Shown here one piece after another: positions 1 through 5,117 of a stretch of DNA of 5,117 nucleotides; position 1 is the stretch's first letter, and each line of letters begins with the position of its first letter. The position numbers and the translations under genes are program-made. The notes below the pieces were generated by a model. It saw nothing but the letters and a program-made list of their open reading frames with translations. It made no database searches and had not been told where the DNA came from. Source of the DNA: Melaminivora alkalimesophila (GTDB lineage Bacteria > Pseudomonadota > Gammaproteobacteria > Burkholderiales > Burkholderiaceae_C); contig NZ_ALEE01000384.1 in the NCBI RefSeq assembly GCF_000282995.1, forward strand, positions 1 to 5,117. Reading direction: 5' to 3'.

Positions 1-667
1 GGCGCTCGAGCAAGTCGATGCGCACCGCGGCATTGGGCACGCCCGGCACCTCGTGCATCCGAAAGAAATGGCCGCACTCCTCCAGCCGGCTCTCGCGCCA
101 CAGCGGCAGCGCCAGGCCTTCCCGCCAGGGGGCGATGGCCTCGTACGCCTTGTGCATGGCGCGCTCGCGAAACAGGGCCTGGTAGCACCCGCGCGTCGCG
201 CGCTGCACGGAAAACAGCACCAGCCCGGCCGTGCCGGCGTCGATGCGGTGCACCGGCGAGAGCTCGCGCAGGCCCAGGCGCCGCTTGAGCCGCACCAGCA
301 GCGTCTCGTGCAGGTAACGTCCGCCCGGGACGACGGGCAAGAAATGCGGCTTGTCCGCCACCAGCAGGTGTGCGTCCTGGTAGAGCACCTCTTCCTCGAA
401 GGGAATCGGCGGCTCGCGCTCCAGCTCGCGGTAGTAGTAGTAGCGCAGCCCGGGCTGGAAGGGCGTGTCGGCGGCGGCCCGGCGCCCGTGCTCGTCCACC
501 ACCTCGCCAGCGGCCATGCGGCGCAGCCAGTCGGCGCGTGCCACGGCCGGCAGCCGTTCGCACAGGAAGTCCAGCAGCAAGCCGCCGCCGGCGGACGGCA
601 GCACCACGCAGCTCGGACTGACCCCGTCGCGCATGGGCAGCACGCGGGGATCGTGGCGGTTGTGCAT
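1..667 (-). CDS. RluA-family RNA pseudouridine synthase (3' end cut by window edge)
   Basis: This enzyme isomerises uridine to pseudouridine in structured RNA (rRNA or tRNA); the exact target site cannot be told from sequence. Of the protein, 222 residues are visible and the C-terminus lies off the left edge. Residues about 28-78 look like a degenerate S4-type RNA-binding region (LLDFLCERLP, then VVDEHGR), ending in the tract YYYYRE (76-81). The catalytic domain follows: VADKPHFLPV (103-112), RYLHETLLVRLKRRLGL (117-133) and the motif II signature VHRIDAGTAGLVLFS (139-153), with Asp143 as the expected nucleophile. The residue after Asp is Ala where many members have Arg, but this position varies in the family. 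The ATG at 667 was chosen because it is the first in frame; codon 12 is another ATG and a possible start. No Shine-Dalgarno sequence is visible; a TACAAT hexamer sits 8 bases upstream. It is last in a minus-strand run with two small genes. Family assignment is firm; the subfamily is not. Confidence 0.9.
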   Translation of the reverse strand, partial: MHNRHDPRVLPMRDGVSPSCVVLPSAGGGLLLDFLCERLPAVARADWLRRMAAGEVVDEHGRRAAADTPFQPGLRYYYYRELEREPPIPFEEEVLYQDAHLLVADKPHFLPVVPGGRYLHETLLVRLKRRLGLRELSPVHRIDAGTAGLVLFSVQRATRGCYQALFRERAMHKAYEAIAPWREGLALPLWRESRLEECGHFFRMHEVPGVPNAAVRIDLLER

Positions 668-675
668 GGCGCGGC

Positions 676-681
676 ATTGTA
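676..681 (-). promoter_or_regulatory. -10-like hexamer just before the pseudouridine synthase start
   Basis: On the minus strand the hexamer TACAAT (5 of 6 matches to TATAAT) ends 8 bases before the ATG at 667. Initiation 6-8 bases downstream would start the transcript at or next to the ATG, giving a leaderless or nearly leaderless mRNA. There is no recognisable -35 hexamer at 16-18 bases upstream (that stretch is GC-rich), so support rests on the hexamer and on the absence of a ribosome binding site. It may be chance. Confidence 0.3.
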
Positions 682-713
682 GGCAGCGCCCTCGCCGACG
701 CCGCCTGCGCGCC

Positions 714-1004
714 TCAGAGGGTCGGCTCGAAGACGCCAGGCAAGGGAGGCTCGTGTTCGGCACCGTCCAGCGCCACGTCGATCGCGTGCTTGATGTGGGC
801 CAGCGTGTGCAGGTCGCCCTCGGACTGGCGCACCGCATCCCAGCGCACCGCGTCGATGTGGGCCGCCGCGTGCTCGGTCATGGCCGTGACGGTCGCCTCC
901 ACCGGCGTGGGGACGATGCGCCCGTCCCGCTCAGGCACCGGAATCCGGATGAGGAAGCCGCGGTAGCCTTCTTCCAGCACGTGGCCGTTCTCTGTCTGCG
1001 CCAT
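714..1004 (-). CDS. Small hypothetical protein (96 aa)
   Basis: I do not recognise this 96-residue protein. It is likely soluble and cytoplasmic: no signal peptide, no membrane segment and no cysteine. The first half contains a strand-like, family-looking stretch GYRGFLIRIPVPERDGRIVP (13-32). The second half is His-rich and helical, with HAAAHIDAVRWDAVRQSEGD (45-64) and HTLAHIKHAIDVALDG (66-81); histidines at 45, 49, 66, 70 and 73 are spaced along helices and could suit metal binding, which is speculation. The tail is Pro-rich. The start at 1004 is supported by a strong purine-rich ribosome binding site (AGGAAAGGA, 1020-1012, 7 bases upstream); the longer frame reaching to 1190 overlaps the upstream gene and is not supported. 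It lies 43 bases after one small gene and 46 before the pseudouridine synthase, so cotranscription is plausible. A real gene by start signal and composition; function unknown. Confidence 0.75.
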   Translation of the reverse strand: MAQTENGHVLEEGYRGFLIRIPVPERDGRIVPTPVEATVTAMTEHAAAHIDAVRWDAVRQSEGDLHTLAHIKHAIDVALDGAEHEPPLPGVFEPTL

Positions 1005-1011
1005 GGGTGGG

Positions 1012-1020
1012 TCCTTTCCT
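1012..1020 (-). promoter_or_regulatory. Ribosome binding site deciding the start at 1004
   Basis: Minus-strand AGGAAAGGA lies 7 bases before the ATG at 1004. It is the best Shine-Dalgarno match in the window and favours the 96-residue form over the in-frame extension upstream. Confidence 0.7.
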
Positions 1021-1047
1021 GTGTCGCGTGGGCTGCCCAAGGAGGGC

Positions 1048-1296
1048 TCAAGCCTGCCCTGGGCCTCGACGGTCGGCCGGCCGGCTGCCGCCGGAGGCCA
1101 TGTCCGCCAGCCCCCGCAGCGCGTCCTCGCGTGATTCGAAATGTTGCGCGGGTGGGGCCACCGGGCGCCCGTCCACCTGCGCCTGGGCAAAGAAGTAGCG
1201 CCGGCCGTCGCCTCCCAGGCACAGCATGCCTGAATACGTGGCCCCGTCGGCCATGCCGAAGATGGTTTCCTGTGTCAGTGCATCAGCAACGTGCAT
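1048..1296 (-). CDS. Small hypothetical protein (82 aa)
   Basis: I do not recognise this 82-residue protein. It has no membrane segment or signal peptide. Visible segments are GMADGATYSGMLCLGGDGRRYFF (14-36, shown only as a location of Gly-rich, probably beta-stranded sequence), an AQAQVDGRPVAPP turn (37-49), a helix FESREDALRGLADMA (53-67), and a disordered Gly/Arg/Pro tail. A single Cys (26) is present. The ATG at 1296 is preferred because TTGAGG lies 8 bases upstream (1310-1305) and because the in-frame extension to 1497 has a composition unlike coding sequence here and crosses the divergent promoter region. It is the first of three minus-strand genes, 43 bases before the 96-residue gene, and divergent from the AsmA gene. 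Probably a genuine lineage-restricted gene; no function can be assigned. Confidence 0.65.
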   Translation of the reverse strand: MHVADALTQETIFGMADGATYSGMLCLGGDGRRYFFAQAQVDGRPVAPPAQHFESREDALRGLADMASGGSRPADRRGPGQA

Positions 1297-1342
1297 CGGG
1301 ATTGCCTCAAGAACGGTAGGGAGAACAAGCAACAAACGCGGG

Positions 1343-1387
1343 GTTCCGTTTGCGGCGGGCCCGTTCCGGCCTGCCGCGCAAACGAAC
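1343..1387. repeat. Imperfect inverted repeat in the divergent intergenic region
   Basis: The left arm (1343-1361) begins GTTCCGTTTGCGG and ends GGCC-like; the right arm (1368-1387) reads in reverse complement GTTCGTTTGCGCGGCAGGCC. The outer GTTC and inner GTTTGCG are shared exactly, with a one-base bulge between them and a small mismatch toward the loop. A third related copy, CAAACGCG, lies just outside at 1333-1340. The arrangement fits either an RNA hairpin in the leader of the small-gene run or a dimeric regulator's operator; the sequence does not decide which. Confidence 0.45.
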
Positions 1388-1509
1388 TGTTTCAATTCTT
1401 CGGCCCATACCGGGCAATGCCTGTAGGCAAAAGGCGCATGTCCCTGCATGCAAAAACCCGCAGGAAGCTCCGGGCTGTAGGACAAGTGCGGAAACACGCG
1501 GCTGCCCGC

Positions 1510-1537
1510 TTGTGTCGTCCGGGGAGCGCCCTAGCAT
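1510..1537 (+). promoter_or_regulatory. Weak candidate promoter for the AsmA gene
   Basis: TTGTGT (1510-1515) and TAGCAT (1532-1537) are separated by 16 bases. The -35 matches the consensus at 3 of 6 positions and the -10 at 4 of 6. If used, the transcript would start near 1544 with a leader of about 75 bases before the ATG at 1620. It is the best plus-strand candidate I see in the region, but weak. GGGGAG inside the spacer (1521-1526) would instead be a ribosome binding site for an ATG at 1536 if translation began earlier. Confidence 0.3.
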
Positions 1538-1619
1538 GGTCGGCACGGGCCCGGGGCCCGCGCGGGCTGCCCCCGGCCGCGCGAACTGCCAGGCCGCCCC
1601 TTTCTCGTTCCACCAGACC

Positions 1620-3920
1620 ATGGTCGCCCCTTCGCCCTCTGCCGCACCTCCCGCCCGGGGCCGGCCCCGCCGCCAGCGTGCCCTGCGCTGGCTGCTGGCG
1701 ACCCTGCTTGCCCTGGTCGCGCTCTTGGCACTGGCGATCCTCGGGGTGGCGACCTTCGACTGGAACCGCATCCGGCCATGGGTCAACGAGAAGGTCAGCC
1801 GTGCCACCGGGCGGGAGTTCGCGATCGAAGGGCGCCTGGCGGCGCGCTGGCACTGGCCCCAGCCCTTGGAGTCCGGCTGGCGGCGCTGGGTGCCGGGCGT
1901 GACGGTGCAGGCGCAGCAGCTGCGTATGGACAACCCCCAGGGCTTTGCGGTTCTGGAATCCTCGCAAGACGCCTTCCCCGCAGCGCAGAGCACTGGCCTG
2001 CCGGCGCTGCCGCCGCGCCCCGGCCCGCAGGCCCAGGCAGCTTCCGAGGGCAGCTCCGCTGCCCGCTCCCCGGACCATCCCCTGGCGCTGGAGCAGCACA
2101 CCGCCACTCCCGAGGCCCCCCCGCGCACCCCCGAGCGCATGGGGACGGTTGCCAGCGCAAGCGCCACCCTCCGGCTGCTGCCGCTGCTGTCGCGCACCTT
2201 GTGGCTCGACACGGTGGTGCTCACTGGGCCGGACATCGTGCTGGCACGGCGCAGCGACGGCAGCAACAACTGGACCTTCACCACCCCCGAACAGGGCGAA
2301 GAGCGCCCCGGGCGCGACAACCCGTGGGATCTGCGCGTCGATCAGCTGGTGATCCGCGGCGGCTGGTTGGGCTACGTGGACGGAGGGCGCGATCTGGCGC
2401 TGCGCGCGCGCATTGACACGCTCGCCTCTGACGACCCGGAGGACGAGGACGGCAGGTACGGCATGCGCTTCGCGCTCCAGGGTCGCTACGGCAAGGCGCC
2501 GGTGGCCGGCGAGGGCCTGGGGGGGCCGGTGCTCAGCCTGTGCAGGAAGGTGCTGGACTATCCCGTGCGTTTCGCCGCGCACTCGGGCGAGGTGCAGGCA
2601 CAGGGCGAGGGCATCGTGCGCAATCCGGCGAAACTGTCGGGCATGGACCTGCAGCTCGGCGTGAAGGCGCCCAGCATGGCCGACCTCTATCCGATCACCG
2701 GACTGGTGTTGCCCAACACCCCGCCCTTTGCGGTGCACGGACGCCTGCTGGGGGATCTCACGCCCGAGCGCGCCGTGTGGGAGTACCGCGACTTCGACGG
2801 CACGGTCGGCGACAGCGACCTGCATGGCCGGGTGAGCTACACCTCGGGCGAGCCGCGCCCCCGGCTCGAGGGCCACATGACCTCCAAGCTGCTGCGCCTG
2901 GCGGACCTCGGCCCGGTGCTCGGCGCGCCCAGCGGCAAGCGCCCCCAGGAGAAGGGCACGGACCAGCGCCCCGGCAAGGTGCTGCCCGACGTGCATTTCG
3001 ACACCGGGCGCTGGGGCGCGATGGACATGGACCTGGCCTTCTCTGGCGAGCGGATCGTGCGCCCGGACGCCCTGCCCCTGGAGCGCCTGAGCGTGCGCGC
3101 CGTGCTGCAGGACCGGCAGCTGCACCTCACGCCGCTGCGCTTCGGCATGGCGCGCGGCCGCATCGACAGCGACGTGCTGCTCGATGCGCGCAGCAAGCCC
3201 CTGCAGGCACGCGCCAAGGGCTCGGTCGAGGGCCTGCAGCTGTCTGCGCTGTTTCCCAAGGTCGAGCTGATGAAAAAAAGCTTCGGCCGCCTGGACGGGG
3301 GCTTTGCGCTCGAGGGGCGGGGCGACTCCGTGGCCGCCATGCTCGGCAGCAGCGCGGGCGATGCGCGCCTGTACATCCGCGATGGCACCTTCAGCAAGGA
3401 GCTGCTCGACCTGGCGGCGCTGAACCTGGGCAGCGTGATCGTGGCCAAGCTGTTTGGCGAGCACCAGGAGGTGCGCCTGCGCTGCGCGGTGGCGCAGTGG
3501 CGGGTGCGCGACGGCATGGCGGACGCCCACAACGTCAAGCTCAACACCGAGGAGGCGATCGTCACGGTCACCGGGCTGGTGGACCTGGAAGAAGAGGAGA
3601 TGCGCCTGCGCATCGAGCCCGATTCGCTGAAGTGGAAGTTCTTTTCGCTGCGCACGCCGCTGTACGTGCGCGGCAGCTTTGCCCATCCCCAGGTCGGCGT
3701 GGAGCCCGGCCCGCTGCTGCTGCGCGCCGGTGCGGCAGTGGCGGCCGCGGCGGTGGCCCCGGCAGCGCTGGCGCTGGTGCCGATCACGGTGCCGGGCGCC
3801 GAGGACGACGCCAGCTGCGCCAAGCTGCTGCAGCCCGAGGCCTCCACCCGCCCGCCGGCAAAGACACGCGAGGCTGCGCCTCCGGCCCCGCCCCCAGCGC
3901 CGCTGCCACAGCCCCAGTGA
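1620..3920 (+). CDS. AsmA family inner-membrane-anchored envelope protein
   Basis: AsmA-type proteins are anchored in the inner membrane with a large periplasmic part; the family is tied to outer-membrane assembly and is now viewed as related to bridge-like lipid-transfer proteins. The 766 residues begin with a short basic cytoplasmic stretch (RGRPRRQRALR, 13-23) and one hydrophobic segment (about 24-44), followed by the hallmark FDWNRIRPWVNEKVSRATGR (46-65). A Pro/Ala-rich stretch (111-175) interrupts the N-terminal domain before DGSNNWTF (213-220). Repetitive beta-type segments follow, with DSDLHGRVSY (398-407), a charged linker (436-458), and a C-terminal AsmA region containing ARLYIRDGTFSK (582-593), LRTPLYVRGSF (677-687) and VEPGPLLLRAGAAVAAAA (694-711). 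The tail is Pro-rich. The ATG at 1620 places the membrane segment as usual for the family, although its ribosome binding site is poor. An in-frame ATG at 1536 has a better one (GGGGAG) and would add 28 residues. The gene stands alone, divergent from the small genes and convergent with the kinase. YhjG-like affinity is a guess. Confidence 0.92.
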   Translation: MVAPSPSAAPPARGRPRRQRALRWLLATLLALVALLALAILGVATFDWNRIRPWVNEKVSRATGREFAIEGRLAARWHWPQPLESGWRRWVPGVTVQAQQLRMDNPQGFAVLESSQDAFPAAQSTGLPALPPRPGPQAQAASEGSSAARSPDHPLALEQHTATPEAPPRTPERMGTVASASATLRLLPLLSRTLWLDTVVLTGPDIVLARRSDGSNNWTFTTPEQGEERPGRDNPWDLRVDQLVIRGGWLGYVDGGRDLALRARIDTLASDDPEDEDGRYGMRFALQGRYGKAPVAGEGLGGPVLSLCRKVLDYPVRFAAHSGEVQAQGEGIVRNPAKLSGMDLQLGVKAPSMADLYPITGLVLPNTPPFAVHGRLLGDLTPERAVWEYRDFDGTVGDSDLHGRVSYTSGEPRPRLEGHMTSKLLRLADLGPVLGAPSGKRPQEKGTDQRPGKVLPDVHFDTGRWGAMDMDLAFSGERIVRPDALPLERLSVRAVLQDRQLHLTPLRFGMARGRIDSDVLLDARSKPLQARAKGSVEGLQLSALFPKVELMKKSFGRLDGGFALEGRGDSVAAMLGSSAGDARLYIRDGTFSKELLDLAALNLGSVIVAKLFGEHQEVRLRCAVAQWRVRDGMADAHNVKLNTEEAIVTVTGLVDLEEEEMRLRIEPDSLKWKFFSLRTPLYVRGSFAHPQVGVEPGPLLLRAGAAVAAAAVAPAALALVPITVPGAEDDASCAKLLQPEASTRPPAKTREAAPPAPPPAPLPQPQ

Positions 3921-3943
3921 GCCGCTGGAAGAGGCAGCGCTCA
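3918..3943. terminator. Short hairpin between convergent genes, possible terminator
   Basis: The stem pairs TGAGC-GCTG (3918-3927, with one bulged C at 3923) against CAGCGCTCA (3935-3943) around a 7-base loop. It starts at the stop codon of the AsmA gene and lies in the 30-base gap before the kinase stop. On the plus strand it is followed by CCCCTTCT, only weakly T-rich; on the minus strand there is no T tract. It could serve both convergent genes, but the lack of a proper T tract keeps this tentative. Confidence 0.35.
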
Positions 3944-3950
3944 GCCCCTT

Positions 3951-4823
3951 CTAGCGGGCAGCAGCGTCCCGCCCGGCCGCGGACGGCATGAGCAGCTGCA
4001 CGCACACCCCGCCCCCCGGGGCGGGGCCCGCGTACAGCCGCGCCCCCAGCGCCTCGGCACGGCGGCGCATGCTCATGAGGCCAGCCCCTGCGCCGACCGC
4101 GGGCGCCGTCAGATCCGCCGGTGCGCCGCCCTTGCCGTTGTCATGGATCTGCAGCATCCAGGCGGCGCTGCCCTCTGGCTCCGTCCCCGCCGGCACGGGC
4201 CCGAGCACCACCGTGAGTTCGCTGGCCTGGGCGTGTTGCAACGCGTTGCTCATTGCCTCCTGGGCGATGGCCGCCACCTCGCGCGCCACCGGGCCCGTCG
4301 GCCATGCGATCTCCGAATCCAGCGCCACCTGCCAGTGCAGGACGATGCCGCGCCGCTGGAGCGCAGGCTCCAACCGATGGCGCAGGCGGGCCAAGCGGTC
4401 TGGCAACGCGTCGTCGTCGCCGTCCATCGAATCGACCACCAGCCTGAGGTCCAGCAGGCATTGCTCGAGCCTGCGCGCCAGCTCCTGGGAACTGGGGCCT
4501 TCATGCCCCAGCGATTCCACGGCCGCCACGAGCTGCGAGCCGACGTGGTCGTGCAAGTCGCGCGCGATGCGCTGGCGCTCCTGCACCACCTCGCGGCTGG
4601 CGCGCAGGCTGCGCCGGGGCCGCCAGCGCAACGCCCGCGGCAGCTGGAGCAACAGCAGGGCCCCCAGGAGCAGCGACAAAGCCAGGCCCGCGGCGTGCCA
4701 ACCCCAGTGCGCCCCGCCCGCGCCGCCCAGGCTGAAGACCAGCAGCACAGCCGCCACCGCCAGCTGCAGCCCCCACAATCCGACGCATGCCAGGGCGTAG
4801 ACGGGAGGGCGGGTGCGAAACAA
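3951..4823 (-). CDS. Two-component sensor histidine kinase, HisKA_3 / NarX-DesK type
   Basis: This is a membrane-bound kinase that should autophosphorylate and pass phosphate to the response regulator encoded just upstream. The 290-residue product has two hydrophobic segments (about 8-32 and 42-61) joined by a roughly 10-residue Gly-rich loop, so there is almost no periplasmic sensor domain. A basic stretch (RALRWRPRRSLR, 63-74) leads to the dimerisation/phosphoacceptor helix with ERQRIARDLHDHVGSQL (82-98; phosphoacceptor His91). The ATPase domain shows the N box EAMSNALQHA (189-198, Asn193), the G1 box DNGKGG (228-233) and the G2 region GAGAGLMSMRRRAEALGA (244-261). The TTG at 4823 is chosen because no ATG lies in frame between the regulator stop and the H box, and GGAG (4834-4831) sits 7 bases upstream; a CTG two codons earlier is less likely. 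It follows the regulator gene after 59 bases and converges on the AsmA gene 30 bases away. The family is certain; the signal is unknown. Confidence 0.92.
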   Translation of the reverse strand: MFRTRPPVYALACVGLWGLQLAVAAVLLVFSLGGAGGAHWGWHAAGLALSLLLGALLLLQLPRALRWRPRRSLRASREVVQERQRIARDLHDHVGSQLVAAVESLGHEGPSSQELARRLEQCLLDLRLVVDSMDGDDDALPDRLARLRHRLEPALQRRGIVLHWQVALDSEIAWPTGPVAREVAAIAQEAMSNALQHAQASELTVVLGPVPAGTEPEGSAAWMLQIHDNGKGGAPADLTAPAVGAGAGLMSMRRRAEALGARLYAGPAPGGGVCVQLLMPSAAGRDAAAR

Positions 4824-4830
4824 CCCCAGG

Positions 4831-4834
4831 CTCC
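4831..4834 (-). promoter_or_regulatory. Ribosome binding site supporting the TTG start of the kinase
   Basis: Minus-strand GGAG lies 7 bases before the TTG at 4823. No ATG or GTG is available in this frame between the regulator stop (4883) and the membrane segments, so this site decides the proposed start. Confidence 0.5.
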
Positions 4835-4882
4835 AACCGCTGACAGGACATCCGCGCGCTGCGCCCGGGCTCGCCTGCCCGT

Positions 4883-5117
4883 TCAGAACAGGCCGCGCAG
4901 CGACGCGAAGCGCACCGCCTGGGCGCGTGTGCGCACCTGCAGCTTGCGGTAGATGTTCTTGATGTGCGTGTTCACCGTGAGGCTGCTGATCGACAGCTGG
5001 GCCCCCACCTCCGCACTGGTGTAGCCGGCTGCGACCATGCGCAGCACCTCCCTCTCGCGCTGCGACAGGCATTCGACCGCCGCTTCGCCGCTGCGCGCCG
5101 CCGAACCGGCAGGGGGC
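4883..5117 (-). CDS. NarL/LuxR-type response regulator, C-terminal DNA-binding part (5' end cut)
   Basis: Only the last 77 residues are inside the window; the start and the expected receiver domain with its phosphorylated Asp lie beyond the right edge. After a Gly/Ala-rich linker (1-13 of the visible part) comes a complete GerE-type helix-turn-helix: LSQREREVLRMVAAGYTSAE (18-37), then VGAQLSISSLTVNTHIKNIY (38-57), then RKLQVRTRAQAVRFA (58-72). The TVNTHIKNIYRKL segment is the DNA-recognition helix region typical of NarL/FixJ regulators. The stop codon is at 4885-4883, and the histidine kinase gene begins 59 bases further on in the same direction, so the two form a regulator-kinase operon. That the missing part is a receiver domain is inferred from the neighbour kinase and from family architecture; a plain LuxR-type regulator is the alternative. 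The target genes are not evident here. Confidence 0.9.
   Translation of the reverse strand, partial: PPAGSAARSGEAAVECLSQREREVLRMVAAGYTSAEVGAQLSISSLTVNTHIKNIYRKLQVRTRAQAVRFASLRGLF

Larger units (their letters stand above)
1297..1619. other. Divergent intergenic region between the small-gene run and the AsmA gene
   Basis: This 323-base stretch separates two divergent transcription units and has no supported gene. Its left part (about 1310-1460) is less GC-rich than the flanks and holds A-rich patches, short palindromes (GCCTGTAGGC at 1419-1428, GCATGC at 1446-1451) and an imperfect inverted repeat (1343-1387). The right part (1501-1619) is very GC-rich and holds a weak candidate promoter for the AsmA gene. 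It should contain the promoters for both directions, but no leftward promoter is convincing by eye. Confidence 0.6.

Noticed and set aside
431..442. Four tandem GTA trinucleotides as a possible phase-variable microsatellite
   Set aside because: They encode four consecutive Tyr codons (76-79) in the pseudouridine synthase, in a position where a Tyr-rich stretch followed by RE is, as I recall, usual for this group; four copies is short and any slippage would stay in frame.
53..682. A 209-codon plus-strand frame opposite the pseudouridine synthase
   Set aside because: The minus strand carries an unmistakable RluA-family sequence with VHRID and GTAGL motifs; the plus-strand frame is Gln/His/Arg-rich shadow sequence.
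1297..1497. Upstream extension of the 82-residue protein to an ATG at 1497
   Set aside because: The extra 67 codons cross the lower-GC intergenic region with its inverted repeat, lack a ribosome binding site, and do not show the codon bias of the genes here; TTGAGG supports the ATG at 1296.
3270..3280. Run of seven A bases in the AsmA gene (ATG AAA AAA AGC) as a possible slippage or programmed frameshift site
   Set aside because: The run is not in the phase of a canonical X XXY YYZ heptamer, the minus-one frame yields only low-complexity sequence, and the encoded MKKSFG fits the AsmA domain in the zero frame.
1392..3686. A 764-codon open frame antisense to the AsmA gene
   Set aside because: Its translation is a His/Gln/Ala/Arg-rich string without domain pattern or membrane anchor, and it mirrors the third-position GC bias of the plus-strand gene, which has clear AsmA hallmarks. 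This is the expected shadow effect in GC-rich DNA.
2540..3991. A 483-codon plus-strand frame overlapping the AsmA gene and running past its stop
   Set aside because: Composition is Arg/Ala/Gly/Pro-rich low complexity, with no recognisable motif and no ribosome binding site; a shadow of the AsmA frame.
4824..5072. Kinase frame extended upstream to an ATG at 5072
   Set aside because: This part overlaps the response regulator's helix-turn-helix coding sequence in another frame and gives low-complexity sequence; the regulator frame has clear family motifs.

Overview
This is a GC-rich window (about 70% G+C by eye) with dense coding, short gaps and the strong third-position bias that produces long shadow reading frames on both strands. 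The protein styles (an AsmA family protein, a YYYYRE-type RluA-family pseudouridine synthase, a NarL/NarX-type two-component pair) suggest a betaproteobacterium, most likely Burkholderiales near Comamonadaceae. That placement is inference from recalled family resemblance, not from a search.

Layout. Positions 1-1296 hold three minus-strand genes in tandem, transcribed leftward: an 82-residue hypothetical protein (1296-1048), a 96-residue hypothetical protein (1004-714), and an RluA-family RNA pseudouridine synthase that begins at 667 and runs off the left edge. Gaps are 43 and 46 bases, so a shared transcript is plausible, although the synthase has its own -10-like hexamer immediately before its start codon. 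Positions 1297-1619 are a 323-base divergent intergenic region with an imperfect inverted repeat and a weak candidate promoter facing right. Positions 1620-3920 encode a 766-residue AsmA family protein on the plus strand. Convergent to it, on the minus strand, are a small membrane histidine kinase of the HisKA_3/NarX type (4823-3951, probable TTG start) and, upstream of it, the C-terminal part of a NarL/LuxR-type response regulator (from the right edge to 4883). A short hairpin overlapping the AsmA stop codon lies between the two convergent genes.

How they work together. The response regulator and kinase are adjacent, in the same orientation and of matching families, so they very likely form one phosphorelay; its signal and targets cannot be read from this window. 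The AsmA protein is probably an inner-membrane-anchored envelope protein. The pseudouridine synthase modifies RNA. I see no direct functional link between these three modules. I found no mobile element, CRISPR array, tRNA or rRNA, and no convincing sign of a new multi-gene system. The least explained items are the two small unidentified proteins, the Pro/Ala-rich insert in the AsmA protein, and the inverted repeat in the divergent region.
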